64,000 nucleotides of DNA from contig JARFJB010000005.1 of the NCBI GenBank assembly GCA_036346205.1, positions 526,903-590,902 of the forward strand, written 5' to 3'. This document shows, piece after piece, positions 32,467-44,699 of this stretch. Positions within the stretch are counted from its first letter, which is position 1. Each line of letters starts with the position of its first letter. The notes below the pieces were generated by a model that saw nothing but the letters and a program-made list of their open reading frames with translations, was not told the origin of the DNA and ran no database searches. Source of the stretch: Vesta saturnalis (lineage: Eukaryota > Arthropoda > Insecta > Coleoptera > Lampyridae). A program made the translations under genes and the position numbers.

Positions 32467-33681
32467 TGGGTGTTTTTTAGAGGGGGAGAACTTTAAACTG
32501 GCAACAATGTTTTCTGTAATAACCGGTTTGGCGGTTATCGGTTGTTTTAATGTTAGTTTGGATTGACAATTCATCATGAATAGATACACGCCGAAGCAGC
32601 GTTTGGAAATTGTGATTTGAAAAACGTGGTTCAATTCGAAAAACTCATCGGGCATTACGTGCATTTTATGGTTCATCAGAGCGATTAATTCGAAAAACTA
32701 TCGATCGTTTTGGCAAACGTTTACTCTAAGCGATAATACGCATCCCGTATGACGTCGTACAGTGCGCACCCAACAAGCGATTGATGGTGTACAGCGTAGT
32801 GTAGATGATCCAAATGAATCCATTCGTCGTCGTGCTCATGAATTAAACTTGTATCCATCCATTTTATGAAAAATTTTGCGTAAAGATCTTCATTTACGTG
32901 CTTGCAAGATTCAACTTGTACAGGAATTGAAGCCACCGATCATCGTTCGCGCAGCATATTTGCTGAATGGGCCGAAGGAAACATTGATATTGATCCACAA
33001 TTTTATTTGAAAACTTTGTCCAGCGATGAAGCACACTTTTGGTTGAATGGGATACGTCAACAAACAATATTGTCATATTTGTAACTATGAAAATCCAAAC
33101 GTCATTGTCGAAACACCATTACATCCAGAGAAAGTCACCGTTTGGTGCGCTTTATGGATCAATCGAATCATTAGTCCATACGTCTTCAAAGGAATGATGA
33201 TCAGAACGTTACCGTCAATGGTGGAGATGATTACTAACTTTCTGGCGTCTCACTTGGATGACATAAATGTTGCAGAAATGTGGTTTCAGCAGGACGGCAC
33301 CACATGCTGACAGATTAGTTTCACGAAATGTACTTGTTAACTGGCCACCTCGTTCCTACGATTTGACGCCTTTAGATTATTTGGGGATATGTAAAGTTGC
33401 ATGTCTACGCTGATAAACCAGAAACAACGCAGCTCTTGGAAGCTAAAATTCGACGCATTATTGCCGAAATTCAGCCTGATGTACTTAGAAGAGTGTGTGA
33501 AAGTTGGACCTCCTGATAACGCTATGTACATGCGAGCCTCGCCGGTCACATGCCTGAAATCATATTCAAATATTAATGCCATACAATGATCAGTCAAATA
33601 TAGCTAATTTCATGGATATTAAAAACATTTTTCTGTTTTATTTTAATTTAAAGTTCTCCCCCTCTGAAAAATGACGCTTTA
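32467..33681 (+). mobile_element. Tc1/mariner-superfamily element with decayed transposase
   Basis: The inverted ends share AGAGGGGGAGAACTTTAAA (32479 on the left, inverted at about 33648-33666). Between them lies a transposase in broken frames: NRYTPKQRLEIV at the start (32579), NESIRRRAHELNL, LRKDLHLRACKIQLVQELKP, DEAHFWLNG with the first catalytic aspartate, NPNVIVETPLHPEKVTVWCAL, WFQQDGTTC with the second, and a remnant of the third motif near 33355. Five or more frameshifts or stops make it inactive. TA flanks are present on the left; the exact right end is uncertain by a few bases. Confidence 0.85.
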
Positions 33682-34430
33682 TAAATGGATAAAATTTCCT
33701 AGATGCGGCTCTAATGTCAGGTAACGGATAAAAGAAACCATGATAAGGGGATATTTTTTTTTATTTTATTGGTACAAATAAATTATTACAAACTAATGGA
33801 TTTTCAATCGGTATTAATCAAGGGTAAGTTAATCAATAAGTACCCGAAAGTTAAAAAATAAAAATAAAAGTTATGTAGCAGTAATTCTGAATAATATCTG
33901 CTTTTCAAATACTCTATTGATTTCCGGACTTCCGGAAATTGGAGGTAAATTGAAGAGAGATTAAACTATACAAAGCTGGAATTTAAAGTATATCGAGCAA
34001 AGGAACAAAATCTTAAATGATTATTAGTACACGAGCCAAAAAGTATAATCGATTTCAACCGTTCCTGGATAACGGTCATATATGACTATTCCTTTTTCAA
34101 GTTGTCGAACTCTGCAACTGTATTTTTGAAGAATTACTTCTTCTTCTTCCTACTTCCTACTTCTTCCTCACTAAAAGTACATAATGTCGAGAAACTTTCA
34201 AATGCCATTACAATAGAAACTTTCACATTAACATTAATAAAACAGTTATTTTTTCACCGATGGGCAAAATCTGGAAAAATTTAGAACGGTGTATAAAAAT
34301 ATCAATAGAAAGTAGTATTAACATAGGCAGTGGCGATAAAATAGTGTGTTCATTAGTGCTTGTCCCTCGATACATTACATAAATACATACTTTTCAAAAC
34401 AAGTATACCATAAAAAAAGTGCAAATTTTT
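33682..34430. other. Intergenic DNA, nothing recognised
   Basis: AT-rich with a short CTT-rich stretch (34138-34170). No coding signal. Confidence 0.45.
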
Positions 34431-34436
34431 ATCTAT

Positions 34437-34925
<489 letters not shown>

Positions 34926-35504
34926 TCCATAATTTCTGATGTTACACTATTTAAGCAGATAGCTGTTAAAATCGTTTGGTTATTGTTGTTTCTATTATTT
35001 TCTCGTTTAACATTGTCTTAAATATGCTAATTTCCTAAATTAAATAAACAATTCAATATTTAAAGTGGATTATACTTAACATGCAGTTCAGTACAGAACC
35101 ACTGCATTACAGTTGGTAAACGTTCATAAAAGAACGTTTTTATTTTTCCCTTTTCTTCTGCAAGAGGGTGTAGGCCACATTTTGAAACCTGGCGGAATAT
35201 CAAATATTATCTGGGTGTAATTAGTCCACCGACTAGGGTCGGATTTGTATTCATTCCTCGTTATTCGAAACGATTAATTAGTATTACTTATTTCTGACGC
35301 CTAAGCGGATTTAAAGGTTAAAATGTCAGGTATGTCTCGCTTCTTTTTTTCTATTATAAAGCTTTCTTTACTTTTAGCCATCAACACCACAGTTATCTCG
35401 TGAAAATTACTTTAAGGAAAATACATACATATTCCGATTAGGAATCTTCATAAGTTTGGGTTTCGAACATAACCGTTTCTCTCGAAATTCTACTTTGTGA
35501 ATTG
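34926..35504. other. Intergenic DNA, nothing recognised
   Basis: No gene or recognised repeat end. Confidence 0.45.
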
Positions 35505-37620
35505 GTCTTATTGTTGTTTGTTGTTTGTTGTTTATTTATTTGTTTGCCGTTTGGCGTAAAATATACACTATACTTACAATAATAAAATGTTCAGGTACAT
35601 AAAACATAGATATCACATAATGGTATTTAAATTATTTAACAAAAACTCTTAACATACTGTTACCTAAGCTGCAACATTGAAAAAAGGATCATCCAATGAA
35701 TACAATGCCTTTTTGTTGAGGACTTTTGAAACTTCTTGTTTGAATTGTTTATATATCGTTATATACTTTATATGTTGAGGAAGAGCGTTGTAGAATCTTA
35801 GACCCATTTGTAAATATGAGGTGTCATGTACTCTATTGTTTGATGCGGCTAAAGTAAAGTTGTTTTTGAATCTCGTGTTATACGAGTGATGATCGGAATT
35901 TAGAGAATTGCGATTTATTTTGAAAACAAAACACAGACATTCCAGAATATATAGGGCATAGATAGTTTTAATGCAGTGTTTTTCAAAAAACAGCTTGCAT
36001 GTGTCTCGTTTTCGTAATGAAAACATTGTACGAATAGCCTTTTTTTGTATCTTAAATATGTCATTAATCAATTTGTTGTTTGCATTTCCCCACAAGATAA
36101 CGCCGTACCTCACCTTTGCTTCGAACAGTGAGTAATACACTTGAAGTAACGTTTTTTGGTCACAAAAATTTTTACATCGTGACAGAGCAAAGATAGATTT
36201 GTTCAACATTAATTTTAAGTTTTCTATGTGATGCCGCCAATTAAGATTTCGATCTAAAGTAACTCCCAAGAAACTACAAGATTCACACGTTTCGATGTTT
36301 TTGGATTCAAACTTTAGGTCTCTAATACTAACTGTTGAGTTTTTACTATATATTAAAATTCTTGTTTTGTCTACGTTCATTAAAAGTTGATTTGCATTAA
36401 ACCAGTTTACAAGCGTTTTCATTATGTTATTTAGATAACTTTCTAGCTCATCGTTTTTACAAGCAACAGTTACGTTAGTGTCGTCTGCATAAATTAAGAC
36501 GTTGCACGGAGATGTAAAATTAATTGGTAGGTCATTAATAAATATTATAAAAAGTATGGGACCAAGGATAGAGCCTTGGGGCACCCCATATTCTACTAAA
36601 CTTAACTCTGACTTGGCCTCTATTATTTCTCCCGAACTGAGAATTTTTTCACTTGTAACATATTGATACCGTTCACTTATAAATGATTTTAACAATTTTA
36701 AGGCAACGCCTCTAATTCCATAGTGGTAGAGTTTAGACATCAACAAACCGTGGTCAACCATGTCAAAGGCCTTGGATAGATCGCAGTTTATGGATGCCAC
36801 CACCTTACCCTTATTATGTGCATCGTGGATATAACTTAACAAAGTTTGCAAGGCTGTTTTTGTTGACTTATTTGATCTAAAGCCGTGTTGTGATTTATTG
36901 AAAAGATTATGGGATTCGAAGAAAGACATCAACCTGTTTTTTAAAACCGATTCAACTATTTTTGAAAAGGAGTTTAAAATTGATATAGGTCTATAGTTTT
37001 GGATCTCCCTTTTTGATTTGGATTTATGTAAAGGCTTTATTTTCGCAACTTTACCGTACTTTGGAAAGACCCCAGTAGTGAAAATCAAGTTTATTAATGA
37101 AATTAGTGGTTCCTGTATAAGATCAAAAACTTCTTGGTAAATTTTAATAGGTATATTATCGCAGCCACATGCGTTTGTCTTATTTAGATTACTTACTACA
37201 TTATACAGTTCGTTCTTTGTTACAGGTAACAAAAAGAACGAATTCTGTGGCGATGCAAAATCTCTTGTAGAATCATAGTTTTTAGGAACTATTTTTATAT
37301 TTTCTCGTGCTAAGGATGCGAAATATTCGTTAAATTGATTCGCAACTTCTTGGGGGTTGTCAATTACTTTATTATCTATGTTTAGCGATATGTTAGTAAG
37401 TTTATGGATCCGCCTATTTAAGTTATTATTAATCAATTGCCAAGTTGCTTTAGCTGTATTAGTTGAATTCATAATAACGCCTTTCGAATGAATTTTTTTG
37501 CGTTTATAATAACCTTTTTAAAAACATTAGTGTACAGTTTGTAATGTGCAATTATGTCTGGCTGAGGGTTTTGCCGGATTTTTTGGTAAAGTTCTCTTTT
37601 AGTTTTACTAGATCTACGAA
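35505..37620 (-). mobile_element. 5'-truncated non-LTR retrotransposon (LINE)
   Basis: The minus strand reads reverse transcriptase (to 35664), about 115 bp of 3' UTR, then a tail of AAATAAATAAACAACAAACAAC type ending near 35505, as LINEs leave at their 3' end. The coding frame is open upstream of the first ATG to about 37620, where homology stops and an in-frame stop appears. The endonuclease part is absent. The clade looks like the jockey/CR1/Crack/Daphne group; I cannot decide among them. Confidence 0.85.
35664..37472 (-). CDS. LINE reverse transcriptase, 602-codon open frame
   Basis: Copies element RNA into DNA at the nicked target. Visible in order: a short N-terminal linker region, KIKPLHKSKSKREIQNYRPI and SILNSFSKIVESVL (fingers), SQHGFR, CDLSKAFDMVDH with the first catalytic aspartate, YGVPQGSILGP, then YADDT holding the catalytic pair (36480-36491), SFLGVTLDRNLNW and a thumb/C-terminal region ending FFNVAA. 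No stop or frameshift occurs over 600 codons, far better than every other element in the window, so the insertion is probably recent. The ATG at 37472 is only the first methionine in an N-terminally truncated frame. Confidence 0.9.
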   Translation of the reverse strand: MNSTNTAKATWQLINNNLNRRIHKLTNISLNIDNKVIDNPQEVANQFNEYFASLARENIKIVPKNYDSTRDFASPQNSFFLLPVTKNELYNVVSNLNKTNACGCDNIPIKIYQEVFDLIQEPLISLINLIFTTGVFPKYGKVAKIKPLHKSKSKREIQNYRPISILNSFSKIVESVLKNRLMSFFESHNLFNKSQHGFRSNKSTKTALQTLLSYIHDAHNKGKVVASINCDLSKAFDMVDHGLLMSKLYHYGIRGVALKLLKSFISERYQYVTSEKILSSGEIIEAKSELSLVEYGVPQGSILGPILFIIFINDLPINFTSPCNVLIYADDTNVTVACKNDELESYLNNIMKTLVNWFNANQLLMNVDKTRILIYSKNSTVSIRDLKFESKNIETCESCSFLGVTLDRNLNWRHHIENLKLMLNKSIFALSRCKNFCDQKTLLQVYYSLFEAKVRYGVILWGNANNKLINDIFKIQKKAIRTMFSLRKRDTCKLFFEKHCIKTIYALYILECLCFVFKINRNSLNSDHHSYNTRFKNNFTLAASNNRVHDTSYLQMGLRFYNALPQHIKYITIYKQFKQEVSKVLNKKALYSLDDPFFNVAA

Positions 37621-38500
37621 TCCCTTATACACCTCGTTAAGGTAAAATCTACAAATGCTTGCTCGTTTATTAAATAAGAGATTACAGAGGTTCCCAATCT
37701 ACTATGGGAATAACTCAGACAACCATAAACATTTTTCTACTCTGGGGGTCCAATAAATATAATTATTATTAAGAAACTTCTACTCTGGGGGGTCCTATAA
37801 CTGTAAACACAATTCGCTAATCCTGTAAACTACTTTTCACCTTTGTGCACTGTCACATTGACTGGAAATTGCCTTCCATTGATACCTACTAATGGATAGC
37901 ACGAAGATCTATAATTAAATCAGACGACGGGATGAATTCCAAAGCTAAGTTAAACATTACCTATACAGGTATGGAAAAATATTATTTCGGGTCTGATTTA
38001 TAATAAGCTAGAAAGAAACCCAATAAGCATTATATGAGTGTGAGAAAGACATAACTTTACCGATGTTGCCACTTGTACATATTTACATGTAGGCACAAAA
38101 TGTGAACTACTTCAGTCTACTTCAATCTAGCTTCAACATTTCTAACGAAACCAAAGCAATTAAGATGATGTTGAAAAGTCGCGCGTTCTTCGAAACTATT
38201 AAGTAAATACTTTACACTTAAACATTGAAGTTTAATGTAATTGAGAATTTATGACATGGTTCGATTACTACTAGTAAGAAGAACCAGGAACAAACTTAGG
38301 AGAGCTACAAACAAGAAGATTAACATTTACATTGATAGTACAACTTAAGTTTAAGGTTTAACTTTAGCATTACAATTCTTATTGCAAAACCAACTATTTT
38401 TAAAAATGAACAGAGTACACTTTAGTTCAGAACTCTACTGTATAAGATTTTCGAAAAGACCTCCACCTTGCGCAAGGCAGAAACCCAATCTGTGATAAAA
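37621..38500. other. Intergenic DNA, nothing recognised
   Basis: Two copies of CTACTCTGGGGGGTCC-like sequence (about 37738 and 37779) form a short direct duplication. No gene. Confidence 0.45.
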
Positions 38501-38830
38501 TTTAGTTCGGGGGAGTAATCGCACTTCTCATATCAATTATAATTTTATCTGTTATACCAGTATTAAAAAAAATACAAAGAAATTCATTTTATCCAATAAA
38601 TAAAATATTAATTTGATCATTTTAATATTAACATAAATTGGAGCTAAACCAGTTAAAGATCCATTTAATTTAACAGGACAAATATTAACTTCATTATATT
38701 TTTTCCAATTACATACTTAATATAAAAACTATGAGATAAAATTATATTTAATTAAGTTAATGAACTTGTTTAAGTATTTATTTTGAAAATTTAGTAAAGA
38801 GCTTATATGCTCTATTTCTTTACTATAATT
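38501..38830 (+). pseudogene. Nuclear mitochondrial insertion: cytochrome b 3' end plus trnS2
   Basis: With the invertebrate mitochondrial code, 38505 onwards reads GGVIALLISIIILSVMPVL and then QRNSFYPINKILIWSF. After a frameshift it reads IGAKPVKDPFNLTGQILTS, the conserved C-terminal region of cytochrome b. One expected tryptophan codon is TAA. The gene end is followed at once by a tRNA-Ser(UGA)-like sequence (38755-38824), the standard insect mtDNA order. Frameshifts and the altered codon show it is a nuclear fossil, not mtDNA contamination. Confidence 0.8.
38755..38824 (+). pseudogene. Mitochondrial trnS2(UGA) fossil
   Basis: AGTTAATGAACTTG at the 5' side, an anticodon region TATTTTGAAAAT (UGA) and a T-arm hairpin GAGCTTATATGCTC. 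The acceptor stem no longer pairs well. Part of the mitochondrial insertion. Confidence 0.55.
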
Positions 38831-40071
38831 AATTGGACAAAAATATACAATTCGGGACTTGTAAAAACACTGATTTTCAATTCTCGTTGACAGTAGCAAT
38901 TGAATATGTCATTGATACTAGTCTGCTCAAAAGACGTATGTATGGCATCAGCGCTTTTAGTTTGTTGTGTATTCTATCTCACTTAGCACGTGAACTAATT
39001 GTATTTTTGTAATCGTTACTTTTGATACATAAAGAGAAAAGTGGTATATAACTAAATATATAAACTTTTTTATTTATGTATTTAATTTGACATTTGTCAA
39101 CAAATATTTCAAAATTTAATTTTTTTCTAATTTTATGTGAACGATTACAAAAAAATGTATTCGCAACACGTGCGCTGTCACCTTTTTCGTGCTCGGCCAT
39201 ATATTTTATCCCTCGGCTACGCCTCGGGTAAAAAAGAACAGCCTCGCACCAAGAAATGTGTAAACAGCGCACTAGTTGCGAAATCTACTATGTCTTTGTT
39301 TTATATGTTATAAGTCAGACCCGCGATAATATTTTTCCATATATGTATATGCCTTGTGGGTGGTCTGTGCACTGAAGTAGCATTAAAGTTTTGTTCTAAT
39401 TCCTTATTGCTTTTACTAAAAAGACTATACTAACTTCAAAAATTGTTTAACATTGAGGTTATCCGACTTATATTTAAATTAGACAATTACTCTAATTCCT
39501 TTTATTACAATACATCTAATTATTAATTTCTTTGTGCTACGTTCTCACTGTAATTGAATATTAATTCAGATATTAGGTTAATTCGGAGTTATTTAAATTT
39601 GACTTTTACCTTTAGTTCATTTTGCCCATTACATTACATTGAACTATACATTTTTTTACCACGATTAATTTAAAAAAATATTAATTTAAACATTTAGTTA
39701 TTTATTGAGGATTGCGTTGTTTTAATAAAAGGTTTTGGTACTATTTTGTAGTCGACTATTTCCATATCGGTATATTTTGTGTATGTATAACCTTTTTTTT
39801 CAGGAAACCTAGTTAACTACTTATCTTGTCGTGTGATAAGAGTTACTTTTCCTGTTTCGAGTATTGAGGAAAGGTCTCCTTCTTTGCGTATTTACCTAAA
39901 CACACGTGGCATCCAAATTGCTTTCTTTCTTTCTACATTTATACACTTCTTACATTTCTCTCTCTGACCTCAACATTCCCCAAGAATCGAAATGCTCTCT
40001 AACTGATAGTCGCGGTGCCCTCCTATCTCTTGTCTGTTCCTGTACAGTTTAACAACCAACCCACATATACA
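38831..40071. other. Intergenic DNA, possible short repeat
   Basis: About 39160-39240 has a GC-richer block (GTGCTCGGCC..., CTCGGCTACGCCTCGGG) of the sort found in small palindromic repeats, but I cannot define ends. Otherwise AT-rich with no gene. Confidence 0.35.
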
Positions 40072-40182
40072 TATGCGTACGTGCGTGCGTGGGGGGTGGA
40101 TGTATGCTTGAGTGTGTGCGTGTGTACGTGTGTACGTGTGCGCGCGTGTGCGCGAGTGCGCGCGCGTGTGTGCGTGTATGAG
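40072..40182. repeat. Degenerate GT/GC-rich simple repeat
   Basis: Imperfect GTGCGTGCG, GTGTACGTG and GCGCGCGTGTG runs. Any frame across it is spurious. Confidence 0.7.
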
Positions 40183-40284
40183 ACGTATTTTAAAGAATTT
40201 TAATTTTACTTAAATTTCCTTTATATAGTTTGTTAATGTACAGCGAAATAAATGTAAAAATTAAATAAATATATTTGAAAATGA

Positions 40285-40450
40285 TGAAGCTGTTTTATCG
40301 ATATACTTATAGGCGGCATTGGAAATTTTTTACGTTAACATATATTTATGTCTATTAATATCCGTCTAACATGAAGTTTTAAATGTCATTCTGTCATAGA
40401 TTATTGTTTTTGTTTTTACAATGTTGCCTGTTTTCGATATGAACGTATAA
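40285..40450 (+). mobile_element. Family R, copy R4 (3' module only)
   Basis: Matches the R2 3' end: TATCGATATACTTATAGGCGG, a TGTCTATTAATAT(C)CGTCTAACATGAAG block and TTTACAATGTTGCCTGTTTTC. A 5'-truncated or fragmented copy. Confidence 0.6.
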
Positions 40451-41149
40451 AAAAGACGTTGCATACCTAGTTATTCTAAAAATATCTGGTGGGGAACACC
40501 ACACGACCTTCCAACCTACAAAATGGAAATTAAAAGAAATGAAATAATTTTAACATTTTTTAGGATAATTATGCAGCCTCTTTTTATACGTGTGCGTGAT
40601 TTACTCTCATTTGATAATCATTTTCGAGCAACTCCTTCTGCCATTGTAACTGATAAGGATGCATTTTATGTTTTGATAAAATTTTATTTACAGATGTTTT
40701 TGCTGATTATTCTTTGACTAGACACTGTGTACTAATGTGTGGACTTTCTATAACACTTAATAGTACATTAAATTAATTTTGTTCATTTTTCTCTTTTATG
40801 TTCTTCGTACGCTACACTACCTGTACGTTTAAATCTTTCTAACAAATTTTCCTATGTTTTTCATTGAGTTAGCATGCGCTCCGGAAATTTTTGTCTATAA
40901 ATTCTAGCCGCCAGCAGACAATACTCGTCACTACTAAAAATTGTTGATAGCAGATCTACTAATTCATTTCTATCAAAATTCATTTTAGAGTTGATTTTTG
41001 CAACAATATTAGATACAGATTCAAACGCAAACAACTTCTATAATTGATACTGTCAACTATCAAATTAAAGAAATTTTTTTATCTTTTCATGGATAACTAT
41101 ATCAAAAATTGAGATCATTAGTATTATTCAAACCTACAATAATTTAATA
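40451..41149. other. Intergenic DNA, nothing recognised
   Basis: AT-rich; a short open frame (40523-40717) has no family resemblance. Confidence 0.4.
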
Positions 41150-41417
41150 TTAGTCAAGTTGCTTTGGTATGTGTGAATCCTTGCGATATTGCAGGCTCAC
41201 ATTAGAATTTACATCAGTTCTACATACATAAAGACAAAATTTGCAACGATTGGCGCAGTTGGTTAGCACGGTACTCTAGCAAAGTACAGGTCGTGGGTTC
41301 AAATCCTACTGGAGGTAAACTTTTTATTTATGTATTTAATAAAATCAATAATAATTTTTAATTACATATTTACCTTTGAACTTATTCGTTCATAACAAAA
41401 ACTTATAATAATTTAAT
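41150..41417 (+). mobile_element. tRNA-bearing repeat, single copy
   Basis: One unit of the family that forms the array at 20770-21916, in the opposite orientation: left part TAGTCAAGTTGCTTTGG ... GACAAAATTTGC, a tRNA-like core (41244-41316), then TTTTTATTTATGTATTTAAT to ACAAAAACTTATA. AATAATTTAAT stands on both sides, perhaps a target duplication. A segment of about 45 bp present in the array units is missing near 41205. Confidence 0.7.
41244..41316 (+). tRNA. tRNA-like sequence in single repeat copy
   Basis: D arm GGCGCAGTTGGTTAGCAC, anticodon stem GTACT/AGTAC with loop CTAGCAA (AGC) and T arm GTGGG/CCTAC around TTCAAAT. The 5' acceptor half (CAACGAT) no longer pairs with TGGAGGT, so it is unlikely to be a functional tRNA, though A and B boxes persist. 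Confidence 0.45.
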
Positions 41418-41481
41418 GGTTGTGGTTAAGGATAATTGTTTATTCCCCATCATACGACTTTTTGACCAAATTTGAGACTAC

Positions 41482-41483
<2 letters not shown>

Positions 41484-41540
<57 letters not shown>
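41484..41540. repeat. (AT)n microsatellite
   Basis: About 28 uninterrupted AT dinucleotides. Confidence 0.95.
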
Positions 41541-41542
<2 letters not shown>

Positions 41543-42254
41543 TTCGTATTCATGATTTATGTTTTAGTGTAAAACAAGCTAATGATTGCAAAGGCTACTT
41601 GATCCCATTAAAATATAATGAATCATGAGTATTTCATTATTTAATTAAAAACATCTACAAAACGGAAAGCGGTAGGTATAGGGAATAGTTCATAAAAATG
41701 AATGAGTTAATAAAGGTCTATTCAAACACCATATATAATATAGGGTGGTCCATTTAAAATAATGAAGAAGATTTTATAAGCGTGTTCTGACTCACCCTAT
41801 ATACCTACAAATTAATCAATAATTATAAAAATAATTTTTTGAATGAATCTACATCATAATAAGAAATCCTGAATGCTAAGAGTAATTTTTTTATTAATTA
41901 TTTTGGGCTGCACGGAGCGTTGAAATAATAACGTTTTTTATCTAAAATTGGTCATAACTTTTAAAATACCCAGTGTAACATATCGAAACCTTATCTTGGC
42001 GTGATGGGTGCAATTCAAATTCATAATAATATACAGGGTATTACATTTAAAAAACATAACTTTGGTTGACAACGGGGTTATAAAGCACCCGGTATATTCC
42101 TTATTAATTTTAAAATGTGAAGCTCATACCTGCAACAATTTTGCTATAAACACTTTTTTGATATCTAGTCTACAAACGGAGATATGGGACATTTACACAC
42201 TAATGGGGCACCCTGTACTATTGATATTTCTATGGAACCGGGCGGCTTCGGACT

Positions 42255-42385
42255 TTTTTAGTTTAGTTTAGTTAGCATCCAGATGTCTATAAAGCTGTAT
42301 CTGACTGGTATGTTTAAACATCTATCGACAGGCTATTATTGTTGTTTTTGCAATGTTGCCTATTTTCTTCATGAACGTAATATCG
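42255..42385 (+). mobile_element. Family R, copy R5 (3' module)
   Basis: GTTAGCATCCAGATGTCTAT, then TATTGTTGTTTTTGCAATG and TTGCCTATTTTCTTCATGAA match the 3' module of R2 and R4. The 5' part is not found upstream. Confidence 0.55.
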
Positions 42386-42589
42386 TGTGATTTATTACGA
42401 AAGGGGTAGCATAGTAGAGTGACATATAATGACAATATTTTATAAACCACACATTATTAGAGTTTAAATGGTTGACACAATTTCTGAAATGTAATTTTTA
42501 TAGGATTTTGAAACAAAAGTGGCAGAAAATTCCAGTTGGTGCAAGGTGTTAAAATACACATGTGAAGTCGCAACAATAGTATATTAAAA

Positions 42590-43045
42590 AAAAGTGTGGA
42601 AGCAGGGATTCAAACTTAAAAAATGAGTTTTTTAAAGAATGAGTGCTTCAAGGTCTTATGAAACACATTTTAGGGTATTTTTTTGTAATTTGCCGTTTTA
42701 TACCGTTTTTAAACAAAAACTTTTGATTTAGTTGACTTAGGGATTTTTGTAGCGGTTGGTGATATGTCAATTTTAAAACTGAAAATTTGGTCTAATCACC
42801 TTTTGTTTTATCTCAATTCTATCACAAAATACGAAAATAGAAGAAGATAATCTTGAATGTACATCCCTTGAAATACGTGAAATTGCCAAAAATACGGTCG
42901 CGAATTTGCTCACATCAAAGTTTTCCACTGGACGTATCCTGTTTTTAACACATTTTGTAAGAGTGATATGCGTGACATAATTCCGGATCAAGGTTTGCCA
43001 ACCTAAAAATGTTCGTGAAATGTTCAGTGAATTAATGGCTATAAT
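42590..43045 (+). repeat. Dispersed repeat family S, copy 1
   Basis: About 450 bp that match, inverted, 46115-46570 inside intron 2 of the second dehydrogenase gene. Shared blocks are GAGTTTTTTAAAGAATGAGTG, CTTATGAAACACATTTT-like, AATTGCCAAAAATACGG-like, TCGCGAATTTGCTCACATCA and AAAATGTTC(G/T)GTGAATTAATG. No coding capacity. Identity by eye is about 75 percent. Confidence 0.7.
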
Positions 43046-43509
43046 CATGATATAACCAGGTGTAGCAATTCCAAAAATGCGCAGTAGTCATTTTCTCCGA
43101 CCAATCAGAAATTTATCGAAAATACAAAAAGCAACGTGGCATCTTCTTTTACAACTCATTAATCGATATAGTATAATTGATTTTTTTTCGTTAATTTATT
43201 AAGAATTATACATTTTGATTAGTTTACAATGATTATAATTTTGTATTATATATTAAAATTTTTTCCTCACAGAGTGTAACTAATTCTGCATTTGAATATG
43301 GCGCTACATTCTGTAAAAAATTTGATTGGCTGTCGTCTATTCTTCGGTCGGCCATTACGCGCAATGCTACACCTGGTCTCTTTACATCATCGCTATAATG
43401 ACATCGGAGATGATGACGTGGTGTTTCTTAATACGTCTATTAAAGGATCAAAATGGAAGAAAATTACAAAAATTATTTTAAGCAGAAATTCTGGGAATGG
43501 ACTTCTTTT
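43046..43509. other. Intergenic DNA, nothing recognised
   Basis: A short frame at 43292-43522 has no family resemblance. Confidence 0.4.
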
Positions 43510-44264
43510 TCACCATGGCTAAATCGACCTACTAGCTGATTTTACAACGTTTGGCCAAGTTTCGCCAAGATCGGCCATGATGTCTGTATGCGTGGATGTA
43601 CACGATACACACGATAACTCCAGAACGAATACCCAAACGTACTTAACATTTGGTATTTAACCCTGTTTTCATTTATCCTGGAGGCGATTACATTTTTGAA
43701 GAAATTTAAGGGCGGGGAGGGGGGTTTATTAGGAGCGTTCTTTATTTTTATCAAGTATTTCTGAAACAGCTGTATATTTCAAAGACATAAAAGTACCAAT
43801 ATATACACCTTAATTATATAGATTATTTACGGTATATGCAATTTTTTGATACGACGTGTAATTTGGAGGCAAAAATATTTCTAAGGTAGAATTTATCAAC
43901 ACTTTTAAAAGTACTTTTAATGTAGCAGTTTTATATCTATGAAAGTGTATTATGAACGTGTTTTAAAAGACATTTAAGCTAAATGCGCATTTAACTTTAG
44001 TTAAATGCGTAGTAGATTTAACGGTAACGCATGCGTATTCATTAATGTCGCACAGTTCAAGTTTATTACTCTGTCGAACAGCTGACATCGTTCTGACCTT
44101 AACCTCACTATTGCTTTTACATCTTCATTAAATCCACTGTTTTTTTTCAAAACAACAGGTCTTTCTAGTAATCATATTAGGTGAGTAATATTGTCCGTAT
44201 AAAATACAAATTAATTATTTGATTTTAATCTTAGGTATTTATCTTTTCTTTACCTTCTGCTATA

Positions 44265-44564
44265 ATGAACTCAAGTAGTAGTGATTTTACTACTTCATCC
44301 GATGAAGAACTATTTGAAATTGCAAGAAAGTGGAGACAACCAAAATTGTTTAAGCAAAGAAAGAATTATTTTGAAGAATACTCTGATTCTCAGTTTTTTG
44401 AAAGGTTTCGCTTAACAAAGGAAGCAGTTTTGGAAATTTTAAATCAAACTAAAAATGATTTAAAGTATGATTCCTTAAGAAACCAATGTCTTTCACCAAC
44501 GCAGCAATTATTATTAACATTACGTTTCTTCGCAATAGGATGTATCTTGATTTCGATGAAATAA
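44265..44564 (+). pseudogene. Harbinger (HARBI1-like) transposase, N-terminal fragment
   Basis: 99 codons: an acidic, serine-rich start, then KQRKNYFEEYSDSQFFERFR, LTKEAVLEIL and LSPTQQLLLTLRFFAIG, the N-terminal signature of HARBI1-type transposases. The catalytic DDE domain is missing: the sequence switches to the opposite-strand gene after 44550. No internal stop in the part retained. Confidence 0.8.
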
Positions 44565-44699
44565 GCATACATTCTCTTTGACAACAAGTGAATTCGTTTG
44601 CTTGTTTTCAATTACATTTTTGTGAACGAAAATTAAATTTAAAAGATCAATAGTGTCTTGATCTGTAAAATTCTTGCCACAAGCTCTTTTTGAAGTCAT
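44559..44699 (-). pseudogene. Harbinger Myb/SANT-like protein, N-terminal fragment
   Basis: From ATG 44699: MTSKRACGKNFTDQDTIDLL, then LIFVHKNVIENK and VVKEN. This is the start of the DNA-binding partner protein normally encoded next to Harbinger transposase. It ends at the fusion point with the transposase fragment. Confidence 0.65.

Noticed and set aside
38979..39272. 97-codon minus-strand frame
   Set aside because: AT-rich chance frame without motif. It overlaps a GC-richer block that may be a small repeat.
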